From: Pantoea sp. Brub | GTDB taxonomy: Bacteria > Pseudomonadota > Gammaproteobacteria > Enterobacterales > Enterobacteriaceae | Length of the DNA stretch: 35,637 nt | Assembly (NCBI GenBank): GCA_016642085.1 | Contig: VOQV01000010.1 | Span: 1-35,637 of the forward strand | Direction: 5' to 3' | Shown: positions 12,424 to 22,305 of the stretch, in pieces | How positions within the stretch are numbered: the first letter of the stretch is position 1 | Layout of the letters: every line of letters begins with the position of its first letter | Program-made: the position numbers and the translations under genes | Notes under the pieces: model-generated | Told to the model about the DNA's origin: nothing | Database searches by the model: none | What the model saw: only the letters and a program-made list of their open reading frames with translations

Positions 12424-12881
12424 AATTTATGACCTCTAATACGAGCACACATCATAGTTGCTTCACAAACTATTTTATCATCCACACTAGTGATACCATT
12501 AAAGCGGGTAAGACCACGACGAGTTTTTTCAAATTGAACCTTCATGATCATCTTATCACCTGGAACTACTGGATGTTTAAAACGAGCATTATCAATACCA
12601 GTAAAATAATATAATTCATCTGACCGTAATTTACCAAGACTTTTAAAAGCTAAAATACCAGTAGCTTGAGCCATAGCTTCTAAAATTAATACTCCTGGAA
12701 AAATTAATTTGCCAGGAAAATGTCCTTGAAAAAAAGGTTCATTAACAGAAACATTTTTCACTGCACATAAATATTTATGTTTTTCAAATTCTAGAACACG
12801 ATCAACTAATAAAAATGGATAGCGATGTGGTAATAACTGTAAAATATCTTCAATTTTAAGGATATGAATATTATTAGCCAA
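12420..12881 (-). CDS. fabZ: (3R)-hydroxyacyl-ACP dehydratase
   Basis: FabZ (153 aa; E. coli 151) dehydrates beta-hydroxyacyl-ACP in fatty acid elongation and competes with LpxA and LpxD for hydroxymyristoyl-[17 protein letters not shown] and the active-site block [22 protein letters not shown] carry the catalytic His and Glu. The start is TTG 12881. E. coli fabZ, as I recall, also starts with TTG, and [13 protein letters not shown] aligns with its N-terminus; AGGACAGGAAAA lies upstream. The stop overlaps lpxA. A 124-nt gap separates it from lpxD, wider than in E. coli and without a recognisable gene. Confidence 0.97.
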   Translation of the reverse strand: MANNIHILKIEDILQLLPHRYPFLLVDRVLEFEKHKYLCAVKNVSVNEPFFQGHFPGKLIFPGVLILEAMAQATGILAFKSLGKLRSDELYYFTGIDNARFKHPVVPGDKMIMKVQFEKTRRGLTRFNGITSVDDKIVCEATMMCARIRGHKL

Positions 12882-13005
12882 AATATTTTCCTGTCCTAAA
12901 AATTCGACATTAATTAATAATTGATATTTATTTAAAATATAAATAATATGTTTATTTAATAATAAATAGCTAAATAGATATTTATTAGATAATATTTTAT
13001 AAAAA

Positions 13006-14049
13006 TTATTGTTTTATTTTATTACATTGAATATTTTGACTATGTTGTTCAATACATTTTAAACGTTTATTAATATCATTAATATGCATTAATAGAACTG
13101 TATTTTTACGCCAAGTTTTGTTGTCTTGTAACGGTATTCCAGAAGAATATATACCAGGTTTATTAATAGAACGCATTACCATACTCATACCTGTCACACT
13201 TACATTATCACAGATTTGTATATGGCCATTAATAACACTAGCTCCTCCAATCTTACAATAACTTCCAACATGTAAACTACCTGCCATAATTACCCCACCT
13301 GCAATAGCTGTATGATTTCCAATAATAACATTATGAGCAATATGACATAAATTATCAATAATAACATCATCACCAATTATAGTGTTGTCTAGTGCTCCTC
13401 TATCAATAGTAGTAGAAGCACCAATTTCCACATTATTACCTATAATTACTGTACCTAATTGAGGTATTTTAATCCAATTACCATCATGTCTAATAAAACC
13501 AAAACCATCAGATCCTATTACTGATCCTGATTGAATTGAACAATTTTTTCCGATTATAACTTTATGATGTACAGAAACATTTGCAAATATGCGTGTATTA
13601 TGACCAACATACGTATTTTCACCAATAAAACATCCAGAACCAACTATCACATTATCAGAAATAGTAACTCCTTTTTCTATGACAGAATATTCACCAATAG
13701 AAACATTTTTACCTAATGTATTATTATGTATGATTGCAGTATTTGCTATAGAACTCTGTGTTTGTGTGGATTTCGTATTAAAGAAATGTGCTACATATGC
13801 ATATGCTACATAAGGGTCTTTAACTATTAATGCTGCTATTTTACAAAATTTTAAATCTGATTTCATTATAATGACAGCAGATGCTTTAGTTGTTGTTAAA
13901 TATTTACGATAAACGTTATTTGTAAGAAAAGTAATATGTTCATGCTTGGCTGATTGTATAGCAGCTATACCTGATATTAGGATATTCCCATCTCCATATA
14001 AATCAGCATTAATCATTTTTGCTAAGTCAATTAATCGAATAGATAACAT
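13006..14049 (-). CDS. lpxD: UDP-3-O-(3-hydroxyacyl)glucosamine N-acyltransferase
   Basis: LpxD (347 aa; E. coli 341) adds the N-linked hydroxyacyl chain in the third step of lipid A synthesis. The N-terminal uridine-binding domain is followed by hexapeptide repeats (about residues 100-300) and the catalytic histidine in [18 protein letters not shown] and [15 protein letters not shown] are strong family blocks. The C-terminus ends in a charged helix. It starts at ATG 14049, 3 nt after the skp stop, with AGGTTAAG just upstream. LpxC, the step before it, is not in this window. Confidence 0.98.
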   Translation of the reverse strand: MLSIRLIDLAKMINADLYGDGNILISGIAAIQSAKHEHITFLTNNVYRKYLTTTKASAVIIMKSDLKFCKIAALIVKDPYVAYAYVAHFFNTKSTQTQSSIANTAIIHNNTLGKNVSIGEYSVIEKGVTISDNVIVGSGCFIGENTYVGHNTRIFANVSVHHKVIIGKNCSIQSGSVIGSDGFGFIRHDGNWIKIPQLGTVIIGNNVEIGASTTIDRGALDNTIIGDDVIIDNLCHIAHNVIIGNHTAIAGGVIMAGSLHVGSYCKIGGASVINGHIQICDNVSVTGMSMVMRSINKPGIYSSGIPLQDNKTWRKNTVLLMHINDINKRLKCIEQHSQNIQCNKIKQ

Positions 14050-14052
14050 AAA

Positions 14053-14550
14053 CTACTTAACCTGTTTTAGTACTTCTTCAGTAATATCTTTGATATTTGA
14101 TATATATAGTATATCTTTAGCATCTAATACTAAATTGTAATTTTCTTTTTTAGCTATTTTTTGTATTATTTTTTTTATATTATTTAAAATTTTATCACGT
14201 TCTTCTATTTGACGATGTTGATTTTCTTCTTCAAATGCTTGGACATTTTTGGTAAATGTTTCTTTTTGATATAAAATATCTGTGTCTGTATTTTTTGCTT
14301 CAGTAGCACTCATTGTTGATTTATCACGTTGAAATTGTTTTATTCTATTGTTTAACTCAACTTCTTGTTTTTGTAATTCACTTATACGATTTTTAAATTC
14401 TGTTTCTAATTTTTTAGCGATTTTAGTGCGTTCTGGTGATTCGTCAAAAATAATTGCTATATTTGCTACAGCAATTTTAGTAGCAGCTTTTATATTATAA
14501 CAAAATATTAACACTAAAACTGTTACTAATATGTATAAGACTCTTTTCAT
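14053..14550 (-). CDS. skp: Periplasmic chaperone Skp (OmpH)
   Basis: Skp holds unfolded outer-membrane proteins in the periplasm for delivery to BamA, its neighbour here as in E. coli. Starting at ATG 14550 gives 165 aa (E. coli 161) with a signal peptide MKRVLYILVTVLVLIFCYNI and likely cleavage after KA-A. The choice rests on AAAGAGGT 5 nt upstream and the Lys-Arg start; a longer reading to 14598 lacks such a site. The mature part aligns with KIAIVNM...EFKGRASELQ, followed by a long charged coiled coil, and ends in DITEEVLKQVK, nearly identical to E. coli. Low sequence similarity elsewhere is usual in this family. Confidence 0.95.
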   Translation of the reverse strand: MKRVLYILVTVLVLIFCYNIKAATKIAVANIAIIFDESPERTKIAKKLETEFKNRISELQKQEVELNNRIKQFQRDKSTMSATEAKNTDTDILYQKETFTKNVQAFEEENQHRQIEERDKILNNIKKIIQKIAKKENYNLVLDAKDILYISNIKDITEEVLKQVK

Positions 14551-14621
14551 ACATAACCTCTTTATAACTATTGTAAATAATAAGATTGTTTCAAACAAAT
14601 GATATATGATAATGCATCATA

Positions 14622-17270
14622 TTACCAATTTTTACCTATAACTAATTGAAACCTTTCTATTTTATCTTTCATACATTTAACTAGTGGTATTGCATATGAT
14701 ATTGTTATAGGACCTATAGGAGATAACCATTGTAAACTTACTCCAGCAGAAGCATAAATTTGTTTTGCAGAAGAGTAATTTAAAAATTTTTCTTGTGAAT
14801 TAAAATTGAAATTAACATGCCATACATTTCCTACATCAATAAATACAGAAGTTCGAATTACATCAGAATATTGATCATTTATAAATGGTGTAGGAGTAAT
14901 TAATTCTATGGTACTATTTAACAGAGCGTTGCCACCAAGTGCTATATGTTTAAAGCATTTATCATAATCAATCTTATGTTTTGTTTGCTTTGATAATGGC
15001 ATTTGTTTTGTAGCAGACAACATAGATGGAATTATGTTAGATGATAGATCTATATCTGTATCGATGATGTTACATTCTGGATTATTAATCTTTAAATCTT
15101 TTTCTACAACATTAATAGCATTATTTCTAAAACCTCTAATACTAGTTCCTCCACCAGTATAAAAAATTTCATGTAATGGTAATGCTTGATCTTTTAGAGG
15201 ATGAATATAACCTAATGTACTACGAAAAGTGAATATCCATTTTTTATAGTGATCTAGTGGCAGATAATATTGATATAGTAATTCCATTTTAAAAAAATGA
15301 TTGTGTGAAAAAGGTAATGTAACTCTACCACTAAAATTCATGAAAGCACCTTTTGATGGGAAAAAACCACGATCTAAACTATTATATTCCCATCCATAAT
15401 TAATGGTATAATCGTTTAATTTCCACGAACTAAACAAATTACTGAAATCTAAGATAGATTTTTGTGATTTTGTCTTTTTATATGAAAGTAAGTCTTCTCT
15501 TTTTGGATATATTTCATCTAATGAATTTAAAGAAGAATTAATATTATTTTGATGTATTTTCTTATCTGAAAATAACTGTTTTTTATCTATGCTTTCTGTA
15601 GAATTATTTGCTTGTTTATTAACATTTGTAAATAGTTTAAGTGATTGCAATGAATTATCATCTTCATTATTATTGGATATTCCTATACCAATATTTAAAA
15701 TATTTTTATTAAAGATGGGTATGCTTGTTGTTAAATCTATTCCGTATGATTCAGTACTAATATCTACATTATTTGCTTTATTTGATTGTATTCTTTTGTA
15801 ATAAAGACGCGTAGATAAACTAATATTATAATCTAAAAAATATGGATCACTTAAAAATAACTCAACTTGAGTTCCATATAAACCTTTTCTAAAATTTAAA
15901 TTAACAGTTTTACCTGTGCCAAACCAATTATTTTGTGATGCATCAAAAGTAAAACTTAAACCACTATCTGCACCATATCCTACACCTGCATTAATCGAAC
16001 CATTATTATGTTCATCAACAATAAAAATTAAATCTACTTGATTCAATGAATTAGATATTTTTTTTGTTTGAAATTCAACTCCATTATAATAACCAGATCT
16101 CATTAAAGATTCTTTACTTTTTTCAACTGAATTTATGTCAAATAAAGAACCTTCCATTTGTTCTATCTGTCTGCGTATTACTACATCTTTCGTATATTCA
16201 TTACCTTGTATGAATACATTATGTATATAGTAGCGTTGACCAACATCAATATTAAAAGTTAATATAATTGATTTGTTCACATCATCTGTATCTTGATGTA
16301 TTTCGATATTAGGATACGCATAGCCAAATGGACTAATTAATTGTTTAATTTTGTTTTCTATATTTTTTATGTCGTTTATATTATATAATTTACCTGCTAT
16401 ATTTTTTATATAATTGTGTATAGTTTTTGTAAAATCAGAATTATTGCAATTTAATATTACATTCTCAATTTTGTACTGGTCTCCTTCATTAATATTTAAT
16501 GTAATATATATATCTTTTTTATCTGGACTTAAATTTAAATTCATAGCATTGATTTTAAATTTTGCATAACCATGAGCCATATAAAATAAGTTTAACGCAT
16601 TGAGATCTTCTAGTAAGATTTTTTTTTGATAATTACGATTTTGAAGGATATTCCACCAAGGAACTTTTTGATGTAATTGAAAAACTTTGGTTAATGTATT
16701 TAAAGAAAAATGTTTATTACCAATAATATTTATTTGTTTAATTTTTGAATTATTACCTTCATTAAATATAAATTTAAGATTGACTCTATTATATGGTAAT
16801 GGATTAATTATAATTTTTAGATGAAAATTGTATTTACCAATACTATAATAAAATTCTTCTAAGTTGTTTTTGATAGTATGTAACACATGTTTATTTAACA
16901 TTGTGCCAATATAAATATTGTTCTTATCAAAAATACTTTTTATATCATCTTTCTTAATTGTGTGATTACCAATAAAAGTAATATTAGAAATAAGAGGACG
17001 TTCTTTTACTTTAATCAGTATTATGTTTTTATTTTTAAATATTTTAATGTCATCGAAATTATTAGTATTTGCTAATACCTTGGTTGTTAATTTAATTTTT
17101 GCATCAATAATATGATCTCCAATTTTTATTGGTATTTTTGTTAACATTGTATTAACATTAATTCTCAATAATCCTTGAAAAATAATGTTTTTAATTTTTT
17201 CTGTACCACTAGCATTAATAATAATGCTAAAGTACAATATTAAATAAGTCGATATTCTTCTAATTGACAT
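14622..17270 (-). CDS. bamA: Outer-membrane protein assembly factor BamA, with enlarged surface loops
   Basis: BamA inserts beta-barrel proteins into the outer membrane. There is a signal peptide (about residues 1-22), five POTRA domains (about 23-420, marked by FIGNHTIKKDDI, INIIGNKHFS and VFIQGNEYTKD) and the barrel from about 424 (INAGVGYGADSG) to the terminal Trp. The key loop-6 motif is IRGF (711-714), and ITPTPF and LQWLSPIGPI are typical. At 882 aa it is about 70 longer than E. coli (810). The extra length is mainly two Asn/Ser/Lys-rich stretches in the barrel half: about 533-618, and about 716-778 inside loop 6. Two Cys (733, 772) resemble the E. coli loop-6 pair but are much further apart. 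The frame is open throughout. It starts 28 nt after the rseP remnant. Confidence 0.97.
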   Translation of the reverse strand: MSIRRISTYLILYFSIIINASGTEKIKNIIFQGLLRINVNTMLTKIPIKIGDHIIDAKIKLTTKVLANTNNFDDIKIFKNKNIILIKVKERPLISNITFIGNHTIKKDDIKSIFDKNNIYIGTMLNKHVLHTIKNNLEEFYYSIGKYNFHLKIIINPLPYNRVNLKFIFNEGNNSKIKQINIIGNKHFSLNTLTKVFQLHQKVPWWNILQNRNYQKKILLEDLNALNLFYMAHGYAKFKINAMNLNLSPDKKDIYITLNINEGDQYKIENVILNCNNSDFTKTIHNYIKNIAGKLYNINDIKNIENKIKQLISPFGYAYPNIEIHQDTDDVNKSIILTFNIDVGQRYYIHNVFIQGNEYTKDVVIRRQIEQMEGSLFDINSVEKSKESLMRSGYYNGVEFQTKKISNSLNQVDLIFIVDEHNNGSINAGVGYGADSGLSFTFDASQNNWFGTGKTVNLNFRKGLYGTQVELFLSDPYFLDYNISLSTRLYYKRIQSNKANNVDISTESYGIDLTTSIPIFNKNILNIGIGISNNNEDDNSLQSLKLFTNVNKQANNSTESIDKKQLFSDKKIHQNNINSSLNSLDEIYPKREDLLSYKKTKSQKSILDFSNLFSSWKLNDYTINYGWEYNSLDRGFFPSKGAFMNFSGRVTLPFSHNHFFKMELLYQYYLPLDHYKKWIFTFRSTLGYIHPLKDQALPLHEIFYTGGGTSIRGFRNNAINVVEKDLKINNPECNIIDTDIDLSSNIIPSMLSATKQMPLSKQTKHKIDYDKCFKHIALGGNALLNSTIELITPTPFINDQYSDVIRTSVFIDVGNVWHVNFNFNSQEKFLNYSSAKQIYASAGVSLQWLSPIGPITISYAIPLVKCMKDKIERFQLVIGKNW

Positions 17271-17298
17271 GATATAAATATATTTTCCTCAAAACATT

Positions 17299-18657
17299 TT
17301 ATTTATTAAAATGTAAAAGATCATTAAAAATTGTGAATATCATTAAAATAACTAAAAAAAACAATCCCATTTGATAGCTAATTTCTTGTATATCTTGCGA
17401 TACAGGGTTCCCTTTTATAAGTTCTATTACTAAAAATAGCAAATGTCTACCATCTAATGTATATAGGTAATGGAAATATATTAATCAATCCAATATTAAC
17501 ACTTAAGATTGCTAAAAATATAAGATAATCATTTAATCCATGCTTTATCAAAACGCTTGCATAATGAGCAATATTTATTAGTCCACTTAAATTATTTATA
17601 CTGATTTTACCAAGGAGTAAATTTGCTAATGTAGAACAAGTATTTAATATTAGATGATAAGTTTTCAAAATAGCTTGATATAATCCTGTAACTATATTTA
17701 ATTTATCTATTTTAGTATAGATTTTATTATAATAAATAACGTTTGGTATCATTCCTGCAAAACTAGCATGATTACTTTGATATATAGAATCTGGTTGCAA
17801 TTGTAATTGAATCAATTTACCATGGCGTTTGATTTTTATATTAACAATATTCTCTGGATTTTTTTATTTCGTCTACAAAAAATTGCCAATTTAACCATGC
17901 ATGATTATTTATTGCAATAATTGTATCTCCTGATTTTAATCCTGCATTACTTGCTGGTGAATTATTTTCTATTTTGTGTAAACTATTACTTATATGAACA
18001 CTTTTCAAAACAATTCCAATTTGCTGCAATATGTTTTTTTTAGATACATTAAAATGTATTTTTTTTAAATTTAAAAATTTTTGTTCTACTTTATTTTCTC
18101 CAAATTTAGAAACAGTTAAAATAATATTATTGTTATTAAAATTTTTTATTAACATATCATTAATACGACTCCAATTAGGAGTGTTTATACCGTTAATACT
18201 TTTAATTTCTGTTCCAGGTTTAATGTTAGCTCTATCTATAATTGAATTATGAACGACATCTAAAAATCACTGGATGTTCTACAGAGATTCCTCTAATTAA
18301 TACCATACATTGCAAAAAAATTGCAAATAAAAAATTACTTATACAACCAGAAGATACAATAGCTATTTTCTGCCAAACTAGTTTACTATTAAATATTTTG
18401 TTTTTAAGATTTTCCGAAATATTTTTATCAAAATTTATATCAATCATTTTTATGTATCCACCTAAAGGGATACAGGAAATTACAAATTTTGTATTAAACA
18501 TGTTAAAAGTTAATATTTGTTTACCAAAACCAATAGAAAAACGCTTAATTGCAACATCAAAATAACGAGCAATCAAAAAATGGCCAAATTCATGTACACT
18601 AACTAATATAGTAAAGGTGATTAAAAGAGAAATAATATTCCAGATTACAGCTAACAT
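17299..18657 (-). pseudogene. rseP: RseP site-2 intramembrane protease, broken by three frameshifts
   Basis: RseP is an inner-membrane zinc protease that cuts RseA to release sigma-E and clears signal peptides. Joining frames gives about 450 residues, the E. coli length, with similarity throughout. The N-terminal segment holds HEFGH and IPLGGYIKM. The PDZ part follows, then NNLSGLINIA and FLAILSVNIGLINIFPLP, then a C-terminal piece LDGRHLLFLVIELIKG to IFNDLL. The frame breaks three times: near 18261-18266 (after EHPVIF), at an A7 tract 17859-17865 (KK-NPEN expected) and near 17457-17465 (a 4-nt excess between LPI and LDG). All are net +1. The third motif reads LDGRH instead of LDGGH. This is probably a recent pseudogene. 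Slippage could rescue at most the A7 site. Confidence 0.9.
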
Positions 18658-18672
18658 TTTTTTCCTTTATCC

Positions 18673-19507
18673 TTAACAATTATTATTTAATATTATTAAC
18701 AAATAAGTAAATAGAGGCATTGATGCAGTAAGACTGTCTATGCGATCAAGAATGCCACCGTGACCTGGTATGATGTTACTACTTTCTTTAATACCCATCT
18801 CACGTTTAAACATGCTTTCAGTTAAATCTCCTAATAAAGAAATGCAGGTAACAATAATAGCAAAAATGATTAAAGTAGTTGTTGAATAATGTATTTTTTC
18901 TAATTTAGCAATTAACAAAACAGTTAAAATTGCAAATGATATACTGCCAATAAATCCTTCCCAAGTTTTATTAGGTGATATTGTAGGTGCTAATTTATGT
19001 TTGCCAAATAATTTACCACACATATAAGCACTTGAATCAATAACCCATACTAAAATCATAATAAATAAAAGTATCCATGTCCCATAACAATAATAGCGTA
19101 AAACTATAATACTCAAAAAAAATGGAATTAAAATACAAAATCCAAAGAATATGCGTAAATATAATGAATTATGCCAAAAATAAGCAGAATAAGGATAAAA
19201 AAATACTAATATTGATGCTATAATCCACCAAATTAAAGATGTAAAAAAAAATACAGATAATGATGTTGAAAATAAATTTTTCTTGTTTTGAAATAGAAAC
19301 AATATTAAGATAAAAAGAAGTCCAAACATCATAGAAACTAAAAAACGATATTTATATGACATTATTCCTGATAATTTGCTCCATTCCCAAGTTGAATATA
19401 TGCAAATAATAGTTACAATAATTTTGAAATTTTCAGGAGAAAAAAAAAATATTAAAAATTGCAATAAATATTAAAATTAATGCAGAAATAAGACGAACTG
19501 TAAACAA
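18673..19507 (-). CDS. cdsA: Phosphatidate cytidylyltransferase, frameshifted at a T10 tract near the N-terminus
   Basis: CdsA makes CDP-diacylglycerol for phospholipids at the inner membrane. The main frame covers several membrane helices and ends with the signature GDLTESMFKREMGIKESS and PGHGGILDRIDSLT. The first residues lie in another frame: TTG 19507, preceded by AGGAG, gives (M)FTVRLISALILIFIAIFNI, which aligns with the E. coli start MLKYRLISAFVLIPVVIAAL. The two frames meet at T10 on the coding strand (19440-19449); nine T would join them and give about 277 aa (E. coli 285). Polymerase slippage at such tracts rescues genes in some insect endosymbionts. Otherwise a TTG at 19464 could give a 263-aa protein without the first helix, or the gene is newly broken. 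Inactivation would be surprising because cdsA is essential. Confidence 0.88.
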
Positions 19508-19554
19508 TAATTTATCTCCTATAAAATATATGTTATTATTTATTACTACATATT

Positions 19555-20295
19555 TTAAGTTGCACTGGTTATACCAAAACGGCGTTCACGTAAATTAAAT
19601 GAATTTAAGGCATCTTTGAAAATATTTTCATTAAAATCTGGCCAAAGAACGTTAGTAAAATATAATTCAGAATATGCTATTTGCCATAATAAAAAATTGC
19701 TTATTCTCAATTCTCCACCTGTTCTTATAACTAAATCTACTGGTACTGAATACTTCATACACAGTTGTGTTGTTAAAGTGTCTTCATTTATCTCGTCTGC
19801 AACTAGTAAGCCCTGACTGATTTTTTGAGCTATTTTTTTAATTCCTTCAATAATATCCCATCTTCCTCCATAATTAGCAGCAATATTAAGTATTAAACCT
19901 TTGTTATTTTTAGTTAATTTTTCAGCATTATAAATTTTATTTTGAATATCATAACTAAAACGACTAATATCACCAATCATATATAAACGAATGTTATGCC
20001 TATGTATATTATAGGTTTCAATATCTAATGCTTTTGTAAATAAATTCATTAAAGCATTAACTTCCTTTATAGGTCTATTCCAGTTTTCTCTGCTAAATGC
20101 ATAAAGCGTTAATGCTTCTATATTGTTACTTATAGCAAAATTAATAGCACGATGTATAGCTTTAACACCAGCTCTATGGCCAAAAATATTTGCTTGTCCA
20201 CGACTTCTAGCCCATCTACCATTACCATCCATAATAATGGCTACATGACGCGGATTTTTTATACAATTTCTGTTATTTTTTTTATTATGTAACAT
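19555..20295 (-). CDS. uppS: Undecaprenyl diphosphate synthase
   Basis: UppS (246 aa; E. coli 253) is a cytosolic cis-prenyltransferase that extends farnesyl diphosphate with isopentenyl units to the C55 carrier lipid for peptidoglycan. The catalytic block HVAIIMDGNGRWARSRG carries the key Asp; GHRAGVKA, TLYAFSRENWNRP, NIAANYGGRWDI, DLVIRTGGELRISNFLLWQ and the terminal RERRFG are all in place. It starts at ATG 20295. It stands between dxr, which feeds the isoprenoid pathway, and cdsA, as in E. coli. Confidence 0.98.
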   Translation of the reverse strand: MLHNKKNNRNCIKNPRHVAIIMDGNGRWARSRGQANIFGHRAGVKAIHRAINFAISNNIEALTLYAFSRENWNRPIKEVNALMNLFTKALDIETYNIHRHNIRLYMIGDISRFSYDIQNKIYNAEKLTKNNKGLILNIAANYGGRWDIIEGIKKIAQKISQGLLVADEINEDTLTTQLCMKYSVPVDLVIRTGGELRISNFLLWQIAYSELYFTNVLWPDFNENIFKDALNSFNLRERRFGITSAT

Positions 20296-20321
20296 ATATA
20301 GAAATACTTAATAAATATCAA

Positions 20322-21527
20322 TTAAGCTATACTAAAATTTTTGATTGTTTTCATTGCTAAAACACGCGCTATACGATCTATTTCTAAAACTGATTCTATT
20401 GAATCAGGTTCTGAAAAACTATTTTTTATTAATATTTCATTATTCAATAAGGCTATATCAGTAAATTTGATTTGATTTTTTAAAAAAGCTTCAACAGCAA
20501 TTTCATTAGCTGCATTTAACGTAGCAATCGCTGCTTGTCCTGAATGATAAGCATCAATAGCTAATTTTAGACATGGATACCGATTAAAATCCAACGTTTC
20601 AAAAGTCAGTGACGATAATTTATTAAAATCTAGTGATTTTACATTTGTTTTATTAATTCTTATATTAGGCCAAGACATGCAATAAGCTATAGGTATTCTC
20701 ATATCAGAAGGACTTAAATGTGCTAATATAGTGCCATTATGGTATCTTACCATCGAATGAATAATGGATTGATGATGTATAATGATTTCTACTAGTTTGG
20801 AATTAATATTAAATAATAAACATGATTCAATATATTCAAATCCTTTATTTATCATTGTGGCTGAATCAACAGAAATTTTAGGTCCCATAGACCAATTTGG
20901 ATGATTGCAAGCTTCTTGTGGTGATACTTTTTCTAAATCACTTAAATTTAAATTGTATAGTGGACCACCAGAACCAGTTAATATAATAGATTTAATGCCA
21001 TGATCTGTTAAATCAACACTACCTAATTGTTTCTGTACATAAAGTGGTAAATTTTGAAATATTGCGTTATGTTCACTATCTATTGGGAGTAATGTTGCAT
21101 TATATTTTTTTACTTCATCTATAATGAGATGACCACAAGCTATTAAAGATTCTTTATTCGCAAGTAATATAGTTTTACCAGAACGAATTGCTGCTAATGT
21201 TGGTAAAAGTCCATACATACCAACTATTGCAGACATAACTTGATCTACTTCATTTAATGCAACTAATTCACATGCTGCTTGTATACCTGATAATACTTTA
21301 GTTTTAATGTTAAAATATTTTAATTCCTGACGGACTATATTAGCTGATTTTTCATTAGCCATTGCTACATAAAGTGGATGAAATTTTTTACATTGTTCAA
21401 CAATTAATGTAGTATTATATCCAGCTACTAATGCTATAACTTGATATAACTCTGGATGAGCATTAATTATATCTAAGGTCTGAACGCCAATAGATCCAGT
21501 TGATCCTAATAAAGTTAATCTCTTCAT
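20322..21527 (-). CDS. dxr: 1-deoxy-D-xylulose 5-phosphate reductoisomerase
   Basis: Dxr (401 aa; E. coli 398) is the first committed enzyme of the MEP isoprenoid pathway and uses NADPH and a divalent metal. The Rossmann motif LGSTGSIGVQTLD opens the protein. The metal and substrate residues are in LLPIDSEHNAIFQ and TGSGGP, and MGPKISVDSATMINKG and the HHQSIIHSMV block follow. The C-terminal helical domain is complete. It starts at ATG 21527 and is separated from uppS by 26 nt, with a 92-nt AT-rich gap to frr. Confidence 0.98.
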   Translation of the reverse strand: MKRLTLLGSTGSIGVQTLDIINAHPELYQVIALVAGYNTTLIVEQCKKFHPLYVAMANEKSANIVRQELKYFNIKTKVLSGIQAACELVALNEVDQVMSAIVGMYGLLPTLAAIRSGKTILLANKESLIACGHLIIDEVKKYNATLLPIDSEHNAIFQNLPLYVQKQLGSVDLTDHGIKSIILTGSGGPLYNLNLSDLEKVSPQEACNHPNWSMGPKISVDSATMINKGFEYIESCLLFNINSKLVEIIIHHQSIIHSMVRYHNGTILAHLSPSDMRIPIAYCMSWPNIRINKTNVKSLDFNKLSSLTFETLDFNRYPCLKLAIDAYHSGQAAIATLNAANEIAVEAFLKNQIKFTDIALLNNEILIKNSFSEPDSIESVLEIDRIARVLAMKTIKNFSIA

Positions 21528-21619
21528 AATACAAATCCAGATGTATTAAATAAGGTGATTATAAATCACAATATATTAAATATATTTGAAGTCTTCATAT
21601 TAAATATGTAATACATCAA

Positions 21620-22177
21620 TTATATTTCTATTAGTTCTTTTTCTTTTTTTAATAGAATAAAATCAATTTTTTTTATATAACTATTAGTTAATTGTTGTAT
21701 ATCATTTTGTAAACGATGTTCTATATCTACAGTGATCTCTTTATTTTTAAATAATAATTTAATTTTTTCATTAGAATCACGACGAATATTACGTATTGAT
21801 ACTTTAATATTTTCAGCTTCATTTCTAACAATTTTAATTAAATGTATTCTACGTTCCTTCGTCAATTTAGGTATTTGAACTTTAATAATATTACCATCTA
21901 AATAAGGATTTAAATCTAAATTAGATGTTCTAATTGATTTTTCAATTATAGATAAAAGTTCAGTATCAAAGACATTGATTTTTAATGTATTTGAGTTTTC
22001 TACAGTAATAGCACACAGTTTACGAATTGCAACTAAATTTCCATAATATTTTATAAAAATATTGTCTAATAATGTAGGTGTAACACGCCCAGTGCGAATT
22101 TTATTAATTGTAATATTAAAAGTCTCTATACATTTATCCATACGTAAATTATTAGTATTTTTTATATCATCAATCAC
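21620..22177 (-). CDS. frr: Ribosome recycling factor
   Basis: RRF (185 aa, equal to E. coli) splits post-termination ribosomes together with EF-G. It has the usual three-helix bundle plus beta domain. RMDKCIETF and KIRTGRVTPTLLDNI start it, LKINVFD and RIHLIKIVRNEAE lie in the middle, and the long C-terminal helix follows. It starts at GTG 22177, the codon also used in E. coli as I recall, with AAGG 9 nt upstream. It lies in the order pyrH-frr-dxr as in E. coli. The gap to pyrH (about 128 nt) holds a 9-bp hairpin at 22273-22293. Confidence 0.97.
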   Translation of the reverse strand: MIDDIKNTNNLRMDKCIETFNITINKIRTGRVTPTLLDNIFIKYYGNLVAIRKLCAITVENSNTLKINVFDTELLSIIEKSIRTSNLDLNPYLDGNIIKVQIPKLTKERRIHLIKIVRNEAENIKVSIRNIRRDSNEKIKLLFKNKEITVDIEHRLQNDIQQLTNSYIKKIDFILLKKEKELIEI

Positions 22178-22305
22178 ATTTATAAACCTTATAATTTAGA
22201 TTAAATGGAATATTTTAATATATATATTATATAATCTGTTATATTTTCGTATATCACAATAATACATTAATTTATTCTATTTATAATAGAATATAATAAA
22301 TTTGT

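Noticed and set aside
14053..14598. Longer skp with 16 extra N-terminal residues
   Set aside because: The downstream ATG has AAAGAGGT at good spacing and begins a proper signal peptide; the extension would spoil both.
18242..18565. Plus-strand 107-codon ORF over rseP
   Set aside because: It is antisense to the conserved HEFGH-bearing rseP segment and shows no family features.
17447..18657. rseP fragments as three separate small membrane proteins
   Set aside because: Each fragment aligns to a consecutive part of one RseP, and the missing links (including the C-terminal LDGRHLLF piece) are found in the other frames.
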